Position numbers and translations under genes: made by a program. A stretch of DNA of 64,000 nucleotides from Acidovorax sp. SUPP3334 (GTDB taxonomy: Bacteria; Pseudomonadota; Gammaproteobacteria; Burkholderiales; Burkholderiaceae_C). How positions within the stretch are numbered: position 1 is the stretch's first letter; each line of letters begins with the position of its first letter. The DNA is taken from positions 1 to 64,000 of the forward strand of contig NZ_BQXQ01000002.1 of the NCBI RefSeq assembly GCF_030159055.1. Reading direction: 5' to 3'. Below, one piece after another: positions 8,250 to 17,619 of the stretch. Below the pieces are notes generated by a model that was given only the letters and a program-made list of their open reading frames with translations, was not told the origin of the DNA and did not search any database.

Positions 8250-9065
8250 ATGCTCCCCATCGTCTTCTCGCACGCCAACAGTTTTCCGGCAGGCACCTAC
8301 TCGGTGCTGTTTCGCCACCTGAAGGACCGGGGCTTCGATGTGAGCGCCCCCGACCGCTACGGGCATGCGCCCGCATACCCGGTCACCAACAACTGGCCGC
8401 ACCTGGTGCAGCAACTGGCCGACTTCGCGCGGCAGCAGGTGCAGCGCGTGGGCGGGCCGGTGTTTCTGATGGGCCATTCGCTGGGCGGTTTTCTGAGCGT
8501 GATGGCGGCGGCGCGCCACCCGGAGCTGGCGCGCGGGGTGCTGATGATCGACTCGCCGCTCATCAGCGGCTGGCGCGCCAGTGCGCTGGGAATGGCCAAG
8601 CAGACGCAGCTGGTGGGATCGGTCTCGCCGGGCAAGGTGAGCCGGGCCCGGCGCAATGCCTGGGCCGGGCCCGACGAAGCGCTGGAGCATTTCCGCAAGA
8701 AGAAAGCCTTCGCGCAATGGGACGACGAAGTGCTGCGCGACTACATCCGGCACGGCCTGAGCGAGCAGGAAGGCAAGCACATGCTGCACTTCGACCGCGC
8801 GGTCGAGACCGCCATCTACAACACCCTGCCGCACAACCTGTCCCAACTGCTGCGCGCCCATCCGCTGCGCTGCCCCGCGGCTTTCATCGGTGGGCGCGCC
8901 TCGGCCGAGGTACGGCAGGTGGGGATGGCGATGACGCTCAAAGTCACCCAGGGCCGGGTGATGGTGCTCGACGGCAGCCACCTGTTCCCCATGGAGCAGC
9001 CCCGGACCACGGCAGCGGCCATCGAAGCCGCGTTGCTGAACCTGGCAAGCCTTCCAAAAACCTGA
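8250..9065 (+). CDS. Alpha/beta hydrolase
   Basis: A 271-residue serine hydrolase. The nucleophile elbow GHSLGG (Ser about residue 79) and an oxyanion region HANSFPAGTY at the N-terminus are clear. A late His in DGSHLFPME completes the probable triad. The ATG at 8250 begins directly at the first beta strand (LPIVFSHA); a TTG at 8229 would add seven residues. No signal peptide, so cytoplasmic. It may be co-transcribed with the Anbu gene. The substrate cannot be told from the sequence. Confidence 0.8.
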   Translation: MLPIVFSHANSFPAGTYSVLFRHLKDRGFDVSAPDRYGHAPAYPVTNNWPHLVQQLADFARQQVQRVGGPVFLMGHSLGGFLSVMAAARHPELARGVLMIDSPLISGWRASALGMAKQTQLVGSVSPGKVSRARRNAWAGPDEALEHFRKKKAFAQWDDEVLRDYIRHGLSEQEGKHMLHFDRAVETAIYNTLPHNLSQLLRAHPLRCPAAFIGGRASAEVRQVGMAMTLKVTQGRVMVLDGSHLFPMEQPRTTAAAIEAALLNLASLPKT

Positions 9066-9486
9066 GGCGCCAGCGAGGCACTGGTGGTCGCAGGGCTGCC
9101 GACAGGCAGTGCGATCGCGGCCGCAGCGCCACGCATGGCAGCGATTTGCGCCGGAATTTTCGTCGGATTTACATCTGCATTCGCCCGACCATCGCACAGG
9201 CCATTTAGCGCCCATTGCTCCTGAGAGCGCACCGCTCACGCCACCGCGTAAACCCGCAGTCCTGCCGGTTTAGCGGCAGAACGCACAAGCGTGCTGAAAA
9301 AAATGGAATCTTGCGAAAAGTTCACCTACACTGCGGCAGCGTTACAAGGTGATACATCGTGATTGATTCCGAAACATCCTGCCGTGTTAGCCGCCGTTCA
9401 GGGCCCTCTGGCCCGCTCACGCCCCCTTCGCGCCGCCCGGCCTGAGCCGGGTTTGCATGGTCGTTGCCGTCGAGCCACCTGCATCC
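9066..9486. other. Intergenic region with a short hairpin
   Basis: About 420 bases without a supported gene. A perfect hairpin CTGCCG-N6-CGGCAG lies at 9262-9279, without a T-run. The segment 9300-9360 (TTGCGAAAAG...) is the likely promoter region for the downstream cyclase, but no box is clear enough to call. Confidence 0.5.
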
Positions 9487-11286
9487 ATGCGCCGCCCCAT
9501 CCGCTTGCGCCACCGTCTCGAAGACTTCATGGCGGCCTGCCTGCGCAGGCTGCTGCAATGGGGCTTCGTGCTGGCCTGCCTCGTCGGCGCCGGCGGGGTC
9601 CACGCGACGCAGGCGCAGCCCTTGGTGCTGCGCGACGGCATGCCGCCCGCCGACCTGTGGTCGGCCTTCACCACGATGGCCGACCGAACCGCAGCGCTGA
9701 CCGCCGAAGAAGCGCTGGCGAACCCCGCCGCGTTCGCCGTGCCTTCGCGCAGTGGCGGGTCGCTCGGCATTCGCAACGGGGCCGTTTGGCTGCGCGCCAC
9801 GCTGGTCAACGGCGCGAGCGCCAGCACGGACTGGATCGTCAACATCGACTACCCGTCGCTGCACCAGGTGGACATCTATCTGGCCCGTGACGGCCGCATC
9901 GCACAGCACGCATCCCTGGGCAACTTGCGCAGCTTCAGCCAGCGGCCATGGCAGTCGCGCACACCGGCGATGGGCCTGAACATGACTGCCGGCGCTTCGT
10001 ATGAACTGCTGGTGCGCGTTCGCACGGGCGGCGCGATGATTCTGCCGGCCACCGTATCGCAGGCCCCGGCCTTCGTCGCGTCCGCGCTGGCCGAACAGAT
10101 GCTGCAGGGCCTGTTCGCGGGCATGGCCGCCTGCCTGCTGATCTACAGCCTGGGGCAATGGATGGGCGGGAGCGAGCGGATTTTTCTCTACTACGCAGTG
10201 CTGGTGGCCGCCAGCGCGGGTTTTTGCCTGCAACTCTTCGGGATCGGGGCGCAGTACCTGTGGCGGGACCAGCTGTGGGTCGAACTGCACATCGCCAGCC
10301 TGTGCGGTTTCACGGCGCTGTCGGCGTTGTTCCTGTTCATGGGCCATGCGCTGGATGGCTCTCCACACGGCGGCTTTCTGCGCACCATGCAAGGGGGCGC
10401 GGCGCTCAGTGCCGCGCTGGGCGCCGCTTTTCTGGTGGATGTGATCGGCACGCGCACCGCCATGGCGCTGTTGAGTGTCCTGGGCGCCCTGCCCTTGCTC
10501 GTGAGCGCACCGGTGGCCTGGCGTCGCGCGCGCCGCGGCGACCCGCAGGGCACGACCTTGTTGGCGGCGGGCGTGGCCTACATCGTCGCGGCCGCTGGCA
10601 TGGGTTTGCTGGCGCAAGGCCTGCTGCCGGCCAGTTTCTGGACGCTTCATGCCTTTCAGATCGGTGCGGTGGTGAACATGCTGCTGTTCCTGCGCGTGCT
10701 GGGGCTGCGCAATGCGGCGCTGCGCACGGCCGCGCAGGTGGCCCGCCGCGAGCGCGATGCGATGCGTTCGCTGGCCCATACCGACCCACTCACGGGCCTG
10801 GCGAACCGGCGCGGGCTCGATCTGGCCCTGGCCGCCGCGCTGGCGCGCTGCACGCCCGACCATCTGGCAGCCGTCTACATGCTCGACCTGGACGGTTTCA
10901 AACCCGTCAACGACCGCCACGGCCATGCGGTGGGCGACCAGCTGCTGGTCGCCGTCACGGCCCGGCTGCATGAGCACCTGCGCCACACGGACACGGTCGC
11001 CCGAATCGGCGGCGACGAGTTCGTGGTGATGGCCAACGACCTGACCAGCGCCGAAGAAGCGCATGAACTGGGCACCCAGCTGCTCGACGCGTTCCGCAGA
11101 CCCATCATGCTCGGAGCGCTCGAACTGCACGTGGGGCTGACCATCGGCTACGCGCTCGCTCCGCTCGATTCCACCGAGCCCACCCTTCTCATCAAGCTGG
11201 CAGATGCCGCCATGTACAACGGCAAGCAGAGCGGCAAGTTCTGCGTGCGGCGCAACACGGGGGACCTGGCGCTGTCCTCCGCCTAG
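9487..11286 (+). CDS. Membrane diguanylate cyclase with 7TM-DISM sensor
   Basis: About 599 residues. The layout is signal sequence (LLQWGFVLACLVGAGGVHA), a periplasmic 7TMR-DISM extracellular domain (about residues 40-190), seven membrane helices (about 200-400), a short coiled linker and a C-terminal GGDEF domain with intact RIGGDEF. RHTD five residues before the motif is a classical RxxD inhibitory site. It should make cyclic di-GMP in response to a periplasmic ligand, often a carbohydrate. Start is uncertain: ATG at 9457, 9487 or 9529; 9529 gives the neatest signal peptide. The protein lacks an EAL domain. Confidence 0.85.
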   Translation: MRRPIRLRHRLEDFMAACLRRLLQWGFVLACLVGAGGVHATQAQPLVLRDGMPPADLWSAFTTMADRTAALTAEEALANPAAFAVPSRSGGSLGIRNGAVWLRATLVNGASASTDWIVNIDYPSLHQVDIYLARDGRIAQHASLGNLRSFSQRPWQSRTPAMGLNMTAGASYELLVRVRTGGAMILPATVSQAPAFVASALAEQMLQGLFAGMAACLLIYSLGQWMGGSERIFLYYAVLVAASAGFCLQLFGIGAQYLWRDQLWVELHIASLCGFTALSALFLFMGHALDGSPHGGFLRTMQGGAALSAALGAAFLVDVIGTRTAMALLSVLGALPLLVSAPVAWRRARRGDPQGTTLLAAGVAYIVAAAGMGLLAQGLLPASFWTLHAFQIGAVVNMLLFLRVLGLRNAALRTAAQVARRERDAMRSLAHTDPLTGLANRRGLDLALAAALARCTPDHLAAVYMLDLDGFKPVNDRHGHAVGDQLLVAVTARLHEHLRHTDTVARIGGDEFVVMANDLTSAEEAHELGTQLLDAFRRPIMLGALELHVGLTIGYALAPLDSTEPTLLIKLADAAMYNGKQSGKFCVRRNTGDLALSSA

Positions 11287-11383
11287 GGGCCAGGCCCCGG
11301 CCGATGACCGCCCTGCTCCCCCGTCTTCCCCTGCAATTTCACTTTTTCCCTGACTTCCAAACCAACCCAAGGAGTTTTCCCCC

Positions 11384-12868
11384 ATGGCCCACCGCAAGAG
11401 TCCCGCCCGCATCGCCAAGGACGCCCGCGTCGCCCACCTGAATGCGCTGGCGGCCAGCCAGCCGGCGGACGACCCCACGCCCTGGCAGGCCCTGGCCACG
11501 CTGGAATACGGCCTGCTCGGCTACATCGTGCTGCCCGGCAACGAGCACTACGAAAAGGATCGCCAGGAGTCCAACCCGGCCTTTCAGGCCTACCCCTGGG
11601 TGATCGTTTATTGCAAATGCGAGAACGACGTGGCCCTGTGCCTGGCATATGCCCGCACCTTCAACGCCTGGGTCGCCGTGCGCTGCGGCGGCCACAGCAC
11701 GGCCGGCTACTCGGTCAACAGCGGCATGGTGGTGGACCTGAGCCTGATGAGCGGCGTGGTGCTGGACCCCAGCCAGAAAGTGGTGACCGTGCTGCCGGGC
11801 ACCGATTTCGAGGACTTCAACGCAGCGATGAACCACACCGGCTGGCATGTGCCCACCGGGGCCTGTGGCAACGTGTGCGTGGGGGGGTTCGTGCAGGGCG
11901 GCGGCTATGGCTACACCTCGCGGGCCTTCGGCATCCAGAGCGATCTGGTGCAGTCGATGCGCGTGATGCTGGCCGATGGCAGCATCGTCGTCGCCAGCGA
12001 GACCGAAAACGATCTGCTGTACTGGGCGCTGCGCGGCGGCACGGGCGGCAACTTCGGCGTGGTGCTGCAGGTGACCTACCGCATGGTGCCGCTGGACCAG
12101 GTGTGGGCATGGTCCATCAGCTGGGATGCGGCGCATGCCGCCGAGGTGCTGGCGCTCATGCAGACCAGCTACATGAAGACCGGTGCGCCCGACGCGCTCG
12201 GCTACATGATGAACCTGGGCTACTACCAGGAAGTGCCCGTCTACATGGTGCAGGGCATGTTCTGCGGCACGCGTGAAGCGGGCATGCAGGCCATCGCTTC
12301 GCTGATGGACGTGCCGAGCGCCCGGTTGCTCGTGGACCAGGTGGGCACCTACACCGACATGAACAAGTACCTGGAAGACCAGCCCTACACGCTGCCTGAT
12401 AACCTGCCCGCCAAGGTGTGCGAATCCAAGGCCAGCGCGTACATTCCGCAGCCGATGACGCAGGCCCAATGGCAGCAGGTGGTGGATTACTTCGGTACGT
12501 CGCCCAACAAGTGGTCGCTGGCCTACCTCGAACCCTACGGCGGCGCGATCAACCGCTACCCGGTTGCCGACAGCGCCTTCATCCACCGCGACGTGGCCTG
12601 CGACCTGGTGGTGGACGTGTTCTGGCAAAACGAGGAAGAGCGCGCCCACATGGAACTGTGGCTGGCCGGCTTCATGGAGCTGGTCAAGCCGTGGCTGAGC
12701 GGCGCGGTCTACCAGAACTACCCGGACGCCACGCTGGAGAACTTTGCCGACGCCTACTGGGATGCGCCTACCTACGCCAAGCTGCAGCAGGCCAAGCTCC
12801 GGTACGACCCGACGAACTTCTTCCACTACGCGCAAAGCATCGCGCTGCCGAAAATCCTGGGCGACTGA
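11384..12868 (+). CDS. FAD-linked oxidase of the berberine-bridge-enzyme family
   Basis: 494 residues: PCMH-type FAD-binding domain (about 60-250) and a C-terminal BBE motif (RYDPTNFFHYAQSI). RCGGHSTAGYS supplies His104 and GACGNVCVGGFVQGGGYG supplies Cys161, the pair that can tether FAD at two points. Such enzymes oxidise alcohols, sugars or alkaloid-type amines with O2. The ribosome site AAGGAG is well spaced before the ATG. No signal peptide. The gene stands alone between a cyclase and a convergent cyclase, so its pathway is unknown. Confidence 0.85.
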   Translation: MAHRKSPARIAKDARVAHLNALAASQPADDPTPWQALATLEYGLLGYIVLPGNEHYEKDRQESNPAFQAYPWVIVYCKCENDVALCLAYARTFNAWVAVRCGGHSTAGYSVNSGMVVDLSLMSGVVLDPSQKVVTVLPGTDFEDFNAAMNHTGWHVPTGACGNVCVGGFVQGGGYGYTSRAFGIQSDLVQSMRVMLADGSIVVASETENDLLYWALRGGTGGNFGVVLQVTYRMVPLDQVWAWSISWDAAHAAEVLALMQTSYMKTGAPDALGYMMNLGYYQEVPVYMVQGMFCGTREAGMQAIASLMDVPSARLLVDQVGTYTDMNKYLEDQPYTLPDNLPAKVCESKASAYIPQPMTQAQWQQVVDYFGTSPNKWSLAYLEPYGGAINRYPVADSAFIHRDVACDLVVDVFWQNEEERAHMELWLAGFMELVKPWLSGAVYQNYPDATLENFADAYWDAPTYAKLQQAKLRYDPTNFFHYAQSIALPKILGD

Positions 12869-12940
12869 CCGCCTGGCGCCTGGGGGACAACCAGGCGCGC
12901 AGCGCTCGGCACACCCCGCCGGGCGCCGCCCCGTTCGCGA

Positions 12941-14278
12941 TCAGGCGGGCGGTGGCGGCTCCGCGTGCATCACGCAGCCGGACCCTGCCCGCTTGGCCGC
13001 ATACATGGCCTGGTCGGCATGGCCCATGAGCACCTCGATGTCGCCCTCGATCGGGGGATAGGTCGCCACGCCGATGCTGGCGCCCACGCGCACGTCGCAG
13101 CCCTCCACCCGCATCGGCTGGGCCAGCGCATCGATGATGCGGTGGCCCATGCTGCTCGGGGCGCCCTGCGTGACGTCGGTGTCCAGCATCACCAGGAACT
13201 CGTCGCCCCCTAAGCGGGCCACCGTGTCCTGCGCACGCACCACGTTGCCCAGCCGCTTCGCGACGAGCCTCAGCACCTCGTCGCCCACTTTGTGCCCCTG
13301 CTCGTCGTTGATCTTCTTGAAGCCGTCCAGGTCGATGAAGAGCAGCGCCACGGTGCCGGCGTGGTGGCGCGCCGCCTCCAGCGAGCGCTCGCAGCGCAGG
13401 TGAAAGGCCGAGCGGTTGTACAGGCCGGTGAGCGAGTCGTGGTTGGCCAGATACTGCTGCTGGCGGGAGATTTCGATCTTGGCGGAAACGTCCTGCACCA
13501 GGCACATGATCGAGGTCACCCGGCCCTCCGCATCGGTGAGCGCCGAGTTGAACCACTCGCAATGCATCTCCTTGCCGTCACCGCGCAGAAAGCAGGTTTC
13601 CACGCGGTTCTGCGACTCGCGGCCGGATTGCAGATTGGCCAGGGCCTGGGTCAGGTGCTCGTCCATGGCGGCCGTGCCCGGCAGTGCCAGCAGCGAGCGC
13701 GCCTCGATCTGCACCACGTCTTCCCAACCCATCAGCTGGACGGCGCGGCGCGAGCAGTGCAGCAGCCGCAGCTCGTGGTCCATCTCCAGCACCGCCAGCG
13801 GGCTGTTGTCGATGTGCGAGGACAGCCGTTGGTTGGCTGCGCGCAAGGCGTTCATCGTCACCTGCAGCTCATGCACGTCCAGCGCGGTGGTCACGAAACC
13901 GTCGATCTCGCCTTGCGGGTTGCGCCACGGAGCCAGGCAGATGGTGCGCCATTCCTCGAAGCCTTCGGGGTTGTGCACCAGACGCTGGTAGTTAAGGCGC
14001 TCGCCGCGCAGCACGCGCTCCACGAACGGCATGAAGCGCGAATGGTTGTAGTCCCCGTAAAGCTCCATCAGCGTCTTGCCGACGAGCTCCGAGGCCGGTG
14101 CACCGAACCAGCGGGCATATTCGTCGTTCGCATACACCAGGCGCTGCTGACGGTTCACCACGGCCACGGTGGCGCCCACGCTGCGTGTGAGCAGGCCCAG
14201 CATCTCTTCGGCTGAAAATTCCGGCGCCGACCCCGATGCGGGCAGCGCGCGAAATCCCGGCAGCTCGTTTGGCGTCAT
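12941..14278 (-). CDS. PAS-PAS-GGDEF diguanylate cyclase
   Basis: 445 residues, soluble. Two PAS domains (about 25-140 and 155-280; the first with VVNRQQRLVYANDEYARWFG) precede a GGDEF domain (about 285-440) with RLGGDEFLVM. RAQD five residues upstream is an intact RxxD inhibitory site. The start at MTPNELPG was chosen because the upstream in-frame extension is low-complexity Pro/Cys/Gly. It is convergent with the FAD oxidase. Likely a cytoplasmic sensor of redox, light or small ligands making cyclic di-GMP. Confidence 0.88.
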   Translation of the reverse strand: MTPNELPGFRALPASGSAPEFSAEEMLGLLTRSVGATVAVVNRQQRLVYANDEYARWFGAPASELVGKTLMELYGDYNHSRFMPFVERVLRGERLNYQRLVHNPEGFEEWRTICLAPWRNPQGEIDGFVTTALDVHELQVTMNALRAANQRLSSHIDNSPLAVLEMDHELRLLHCSRRAVQLMGWEDVVQIEARSLLALPGTAAMDEHLTQALANLQSGRESQNRVETCFLRGDGKEMHCEWFNSALTDAEGRVTSIMCLVQDVSAKIEISRQQQYLANHDSLTGLYNRSAFHLRCERSLEAARHHAGTVALLFIDLDGFKKINDEQGHKVGDEVLRLVAKRLGNVVRAQDTVARLGGDEFLVMLDTDVTQGAPSSMGHRIIDALAQPMRVEGCDVRVGASIGVATYPPIEGDIEVLMGHADQAMYAAKRAGSGCVMHAEPPPPA

Positions 14279-14490
14279 ACGGCGGGAACCCTTGACTGTT
14301 GTCGTTGGCGGCGTGGGCACCCCGGGAAAGACAGGGCGGGCGCAGCAGCAGCCTCCCGCCGCCGTACACCCACAGCCTCCGGGCTGCGCGGGGCAGCTTA
14401 TCACTTTCTGTTACCAGACCGCCAGGGCCTGGAGGCCCGGGAAACCACACCCGCATGCCGGTGGTCCCCTCAGCGCCTTGCCAACGCCTG

Positions 14491-15315
14491 TCAGTCCGCC
14501 CAGGTGACCCAGCCCGTCCAGGCCGTGATCAGCACTACGATGCCGAAGCCGATGCGGTAATACGCGAAAGGCACGAAGCTGTGCGTGCTGATGTAGCGCA
14601 GCAGCCAGCGCACGCAAAGCCACGCGCTGATGAACGAGAACACCAGCCCCACCGCGAACAGCGGCACATCGACCGCCGACAGCAGATGCCGCTCCTTGTA
14701 CAGGCTGTAGACGCCCGCTCCGATCAGCGTGGGAATGGCCAGAAAGAACGAAAAATCGGTGGCGGCCTTGCGCGAGAGACCGAGCAGCATGCCGCCGATG
14801 ATGGTGGCCCCGCTGCGGCTCGTGCCCGGCACCATGGCCAGGCACTGCGCCAGGCCCACCTTGAGCGCATCCAGCGGCGTCATCTCGTCCACGGTCTGTA
14901 CGCGCACTGCGCGCGGCGAGCGGCGCTCGGCCCAAAGGATCACGAAGCCGCCGATGATGAACGTGCTGGCCACCACCACGGGCGTGAAGAGATGCTCCTT
15001 GATGAGCTTGCCGAAGATCAGCGCCAGCACCACCGCTGGCAGAAACCCGATGATCACGTTGAGCGCGAAGCGGCGCGCCTGCCGCTGCGTGGGCAGCGCC
15101 ACCACGGTGTCGCGGATCTTCTGCCAGTACACCAGGGTGACCGCGAAGATGGCGCCGGTCTGGATCGCGATGTCGAAGACCTTGGCCTTGTCGTCGTCGA
15201 AACCGAGCAATGAACCCGCCAGGATCAGATGCCCGGTGGAAGAGATGGGAAGAAACTCGGTCAGGCCCTCGACCACCCCCATGATGGCGGCCTTGACCAA
15301 CAATACGACGTCCAC
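14491..15315 (-). CDS. uppP: Undecaprenyl-diphosphatase
   Basis: This integral membrane phosphatase recycles undecaprenyl pyrophosphate for peptidoglycan and O-antigen synthesis and confers bacitracin tolerance. The 274 residues carry both signature stretches: [14 protein letters not shown] near residues 16-29 and PGTSRSGAT near 165, with seven or eight membrane helices. The length matches the family. It is separated by 27 bases from the LysR gene upstream and reads in the same direction. Confidence 0.95.
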   Translation of the reverse strand: MDVVLLVKAAIMGVVEGLTEFLPISSTGHLILAGSLLGFDDDKAKVFDIAIQTGAIFAVTLVYWQKIRDTVVALPTQRQARRFALNVIIGFLPAVVLALIFGKLIKEHLFTPVVVASTFIIGGFVILWAERRSPRAVRVQTVDEMTPLDALKVGLAQCLAMVPGTSRSGATIIGGMLLGLSRKAATDFSFFLAIPTLIGAGVYSLYKERHLLSAVDVPLFAVGLVFSFISAWLCVRWLLRYISTHSFVPFAYYRIGFGIVVLITAWTGWVTWAD

Positions 15316-15342
15316 TGGCGCTCCTTGAAATGACAGGCCGGA

Positions 15343-16260
15343 TTATCGGCGCCCGGCCGGGCCTTTGCGGTAGCGCAAGGCATCCACGACCAGCGCCAGC
15401 GCAGGCGCGATGTGGCGGCGATTGGCGTAGTACAGGTGGTAGCCGGGAAAGCGGGGCCACCAGTCCTGCAGCACCGCAACGAGCCGCCCTTGCGAAACGT
15501 GTGCCTCGACCAGGTCGTGCGGCACGTAGGCGAAGCCCATTCCGTCCAGCGCGGCTTGCAGCATCAGCAACGTGTTGTTGAACACCGTCTGCCCCCGCAC
15601 CCGCACCGTGATGGCGTCTCCGCCCCTTTCGAAATCCCAGGCGTAAAGGCCGCCGTGCGTGGGCAGGCGCAGGTTCACGCACCGGTGAGCCGTCAGGTCA
15701 TGCGGCGCCACCGGAAGCGGCTTGCCGGCAAGGTATCCGGGCGACGCCACCACCGCCATGCGCAGGTCCGGCGCGATGCGGACCGCCACCATGTCCCTGT
15801 CCACACGGTCCCCGACGCGCACGCCTGCGTCGAAGCGCTGGGACGCGATGTCGGTGAACCCATAGTCCACGCTGAATTCGACCTGAATGTCGGGGTACTG
15901 CTGCAGCAACGGGAGCAGCCTGGGCCAGAGCACGGTGGAGATGGCATGGTCGTGCGCCGTGATGCGCACGGTGCCGGCAGGCTTGTCGCGCAGCGCGCTC
16001 AACGAACCGAGCTCGGCTTCGATCTCCTGCAGCCGGGGCGCCACCGTCGCGAGCAGGCGGGCACCCGCTTCGGTGGTGGAAACGCTGCGCGTGGTCCGCG
16101 TGAGCAGGCCGACGCCCAGCCGCGCCTCCAGCGCAGTCATCGCATGGCTGAGGGCCGAGCGCGACAGGCCCAGTTGCGCCGCCGCGCGGGTGAATGGAGG
16201 GCTTTTACAGTGAATCGACGCGCGCTTCGAGGGCCACCGCCAGCCCTTTCGATCCGCCAC
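15343..16260 (-). CDS. LysR-family regulator with abnormal N-terminus
   Basis: From FTRAAAQLGLSRSALSHAMT onward this is a normal LysR winged helix followed by the periplasmic-binding-like effector domain (about residues 95-300, with PGYLAGKPLP). The first 22 residues (MADRKGWRWPSKRASIH) do not form the usual amphipathic first helix ending in GS-FTRAA. No trace of that helix is seen in other frames, so the 5' end seems to have been replaced by a deletion or rearrangement near 16195. The cupin gene starts divergently 29 bases away. DNA binding may be impaired; the gene may be a pseudogene. Confidence 0.7.
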   Translation of the reverse strand: MADRKGWRWPSKRASIHCKSPPFTRAAAQLGLSRSALSHAMTALEARLGVGLLTRTTRSVSTTEAGARLLATVAPRLQEIEAELGSLSALRDKPAGTVRITAHDHAISTVLWPRLLPLLQQYPDIQVEFSVDYGFTDIASQRFDAGVRVGDRVDRDMVAVRIAPDLRMAVVASPGYLAGKPLPVAPHDLTAHRCVNLRLPTHGGLYAWDFERGGDAITVRVRGQTVFNNTLLMLQAALDGMGFAYVPHDLVEAHVSQGRLVAVLQDWWPRFPGYHLYYANRRHIAPALALVVDALRYRKGPAGRR

Positions 16261-16289
16261 CCGTTGACCATCACCAGGAGCTTGCTTGC

Positions 16290-16796
16290 ATGTTCAAGAG
16301 TCCCATTCCACTGGCCGCGGCACTGCTGGCCGTTGCACAGGGCGGCGCTGCTGGCGCCGCCGAACCTCAGTCTTCCGCCACCTCCGCCCAGCAGATCGCC
16401 CACGCTGGCTCGCAGCCTTCGGCGGCCGGCCCTGAAGCCTTCTTCACCGGGCGTGTAAGGGTCGATCCCGCCTGGCCCGCCGATGCAGGCATCAACGCTT
16501 CGGGCGCCTACGTGACATTCGAGCCGGGCGCGCGCTCCGCCTGGCACAGCCATCCGAAGGGCCAGCGGCTGGTCGTCGTCTCCGGCACGGGCCTCACGCA
16601 GGAATGGGGCAAGCCGATGCAGGCCATCCGCCCCGGCGATGTCGTGTGGTGCCCGCCGGGCGTCAAGCACTGGCACGGGGCGTCGCCAACGACCGCGATG
16701 ACGCACCTGGCCGTCACCGGAGCCGCCGAAGACGGCAAGAACGTCGAATGGATGGAGAAAGTCACCGATGCCCAATACACAGAAACCGCACGTTAA
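16290..16796 (+). CDS. Exported cupin-domain protein
   Basis: 168 residues: a signal peptide (MFKSPIPLAAALLAVAQGG) and one cupin barrel. Metal ligands fit the family: SAWHSHPKGQRLVVVSG in motif 1 and PPGVKHWHGA in motif 2. This type (quercetin-dioxygenase-like, often fused or adjacent to carboxymuconolactone decarboxylase domains) accompanies the next gene, which overlaps its end by 29 bases. The ribosome site CAGGAG precedes the ATG at 16290. It is divergent from the LysR gene, its probable regulator. Confidence 0.85.
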   Translation: MFKSPIPLAAALLAVAQGGAAGAAEPQSSATSAQQIAHAGSQPSAAGPEAFFTGRVRVDPAWPADAGINASGAYVTFEPGARSAWHSHPKGQRLVVVSGTGLTQEWGKPMQAIRPGDVVWCPPGVKHWHGASPTTAMTHLAVTGAAEDGKNVEWMEKVTDAQYTETAR

Positions 16797-17571
16797 AGGC
16801 CTCGTGCAGGCGGCACTGGCGTTGACGCTGGGGCTGGACGCCGCGGCGACCCCTGCAGCCGCGGCACCGCCTTCCCCGGACACCAGCGCCACAGCCCCGA
16901 TGCAGGCCCCCCCCAGCGACACCCTCTCGCTGCGCCAGCAGGCCCTCGTTCCCATCGCCGCTCTGGCGGCGCAAGGCGACATGGCTCGCCTGGCATCCGC
17001 GCTGGAGCAAGGCCTCGACGCAGGACTGGCCCTGAACGAGATCAAGGAGGTGCTGGTGCAGCTGTATGCCTATGCCGGTTTTCCCCGAAGCCTCAATGCC
17101 CTGGGTGAACTGATGAAGGTGGCCGAGGCCAGAAAGCAGCGCGGCCTGCGCGATGCGCCGGGGCCATCGCCGGGCCGGCCGATTCCAAAGGGCGACGCCC
17201 TGCTGGCGGCTGGCACGGCCAATCAGACAAGACTGGTGGGTGCCCCGGTGAAGGGCGCCTTGTTCGATTTCGCGCCCGCCATCGACGAATACCTCAAGAC
17301 GCATCTGTTCGGCGATATTTTCGAGCGCGACAACCTGGACTGGCAGGCCCGCGAGATCGCCACGGTGAGCATGCTGGCGGCGATGCAAGGCGTCGCGCCG
17401 CAACTGCAATCGCACATGGGCATCGGCATGAACGTGGGGATCACCGAACGCCAGTTGCAGCAACTGGCGCAAGTGCTGCATGAACGGGTCGGCGACCAGA
17501 GCGGCCAGCGGGCCCGTGAAGCATTGGCGCAGCAGTTGGGGCCGCCAGGAAAAGGCAGTGACGCAGTGACC
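16768..17571 (+). CDS. Carboxymuconolactone-decarboxylase-family protein, no proper stop codon
   Basis: Two carboxymuconolactone decarboxylase/AhpD-like repeats are visible: about residues 50-130 (LNEIKEVLVQLYAYAGFPRSL) and 160-250 (LDWQAREIATVSMLAAMQGV). An N-terminal secretion signal is likely (GLVQAALALTLGLDAAA). The family homology ends near residue 260. No stop follows: as sequenced the frame stays open to 18993, antisense through the whole convergent cyclase gene. TGA codons in another frame near 17556-17570 suggest a frameshift just upstream. The coordinates given cover the homologous part only. The gene overlaps the cupin gene and should act with it. Confidence 0.6.
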
Positions 17572-17616
17572 GAGGCGGCGGAGCACCCCACGCACGAGGC
17601 GTGGGCACGCCGCCTC
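17572..17616. terminator. Long hairpin between convergent genes
   Basis: Outer stem GAGGCGGCG (17572-17580) pairs with CGCCGCCTC (17608-17616); inner stem CCCACGC (17587-17593) pairs with GCGTGGG (17599-17605) around a five-base loop. It ends four bases from the cyclase stop codon. There is no long T-run, so a terminator role is inferred from position and stability. Confidence 0.45.
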
Positions 17617-17619
17617 CTG

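Noticed and set aside
7319..9239. Several long overlapping frames on the minus strand opposite the Anbu and hydrolase genes
   Set aside because: They are reading-frame shadows caused by high GC; they lack homology, ribosome sites and normal codon bias, while the plus-strand genes have clear family motifs.
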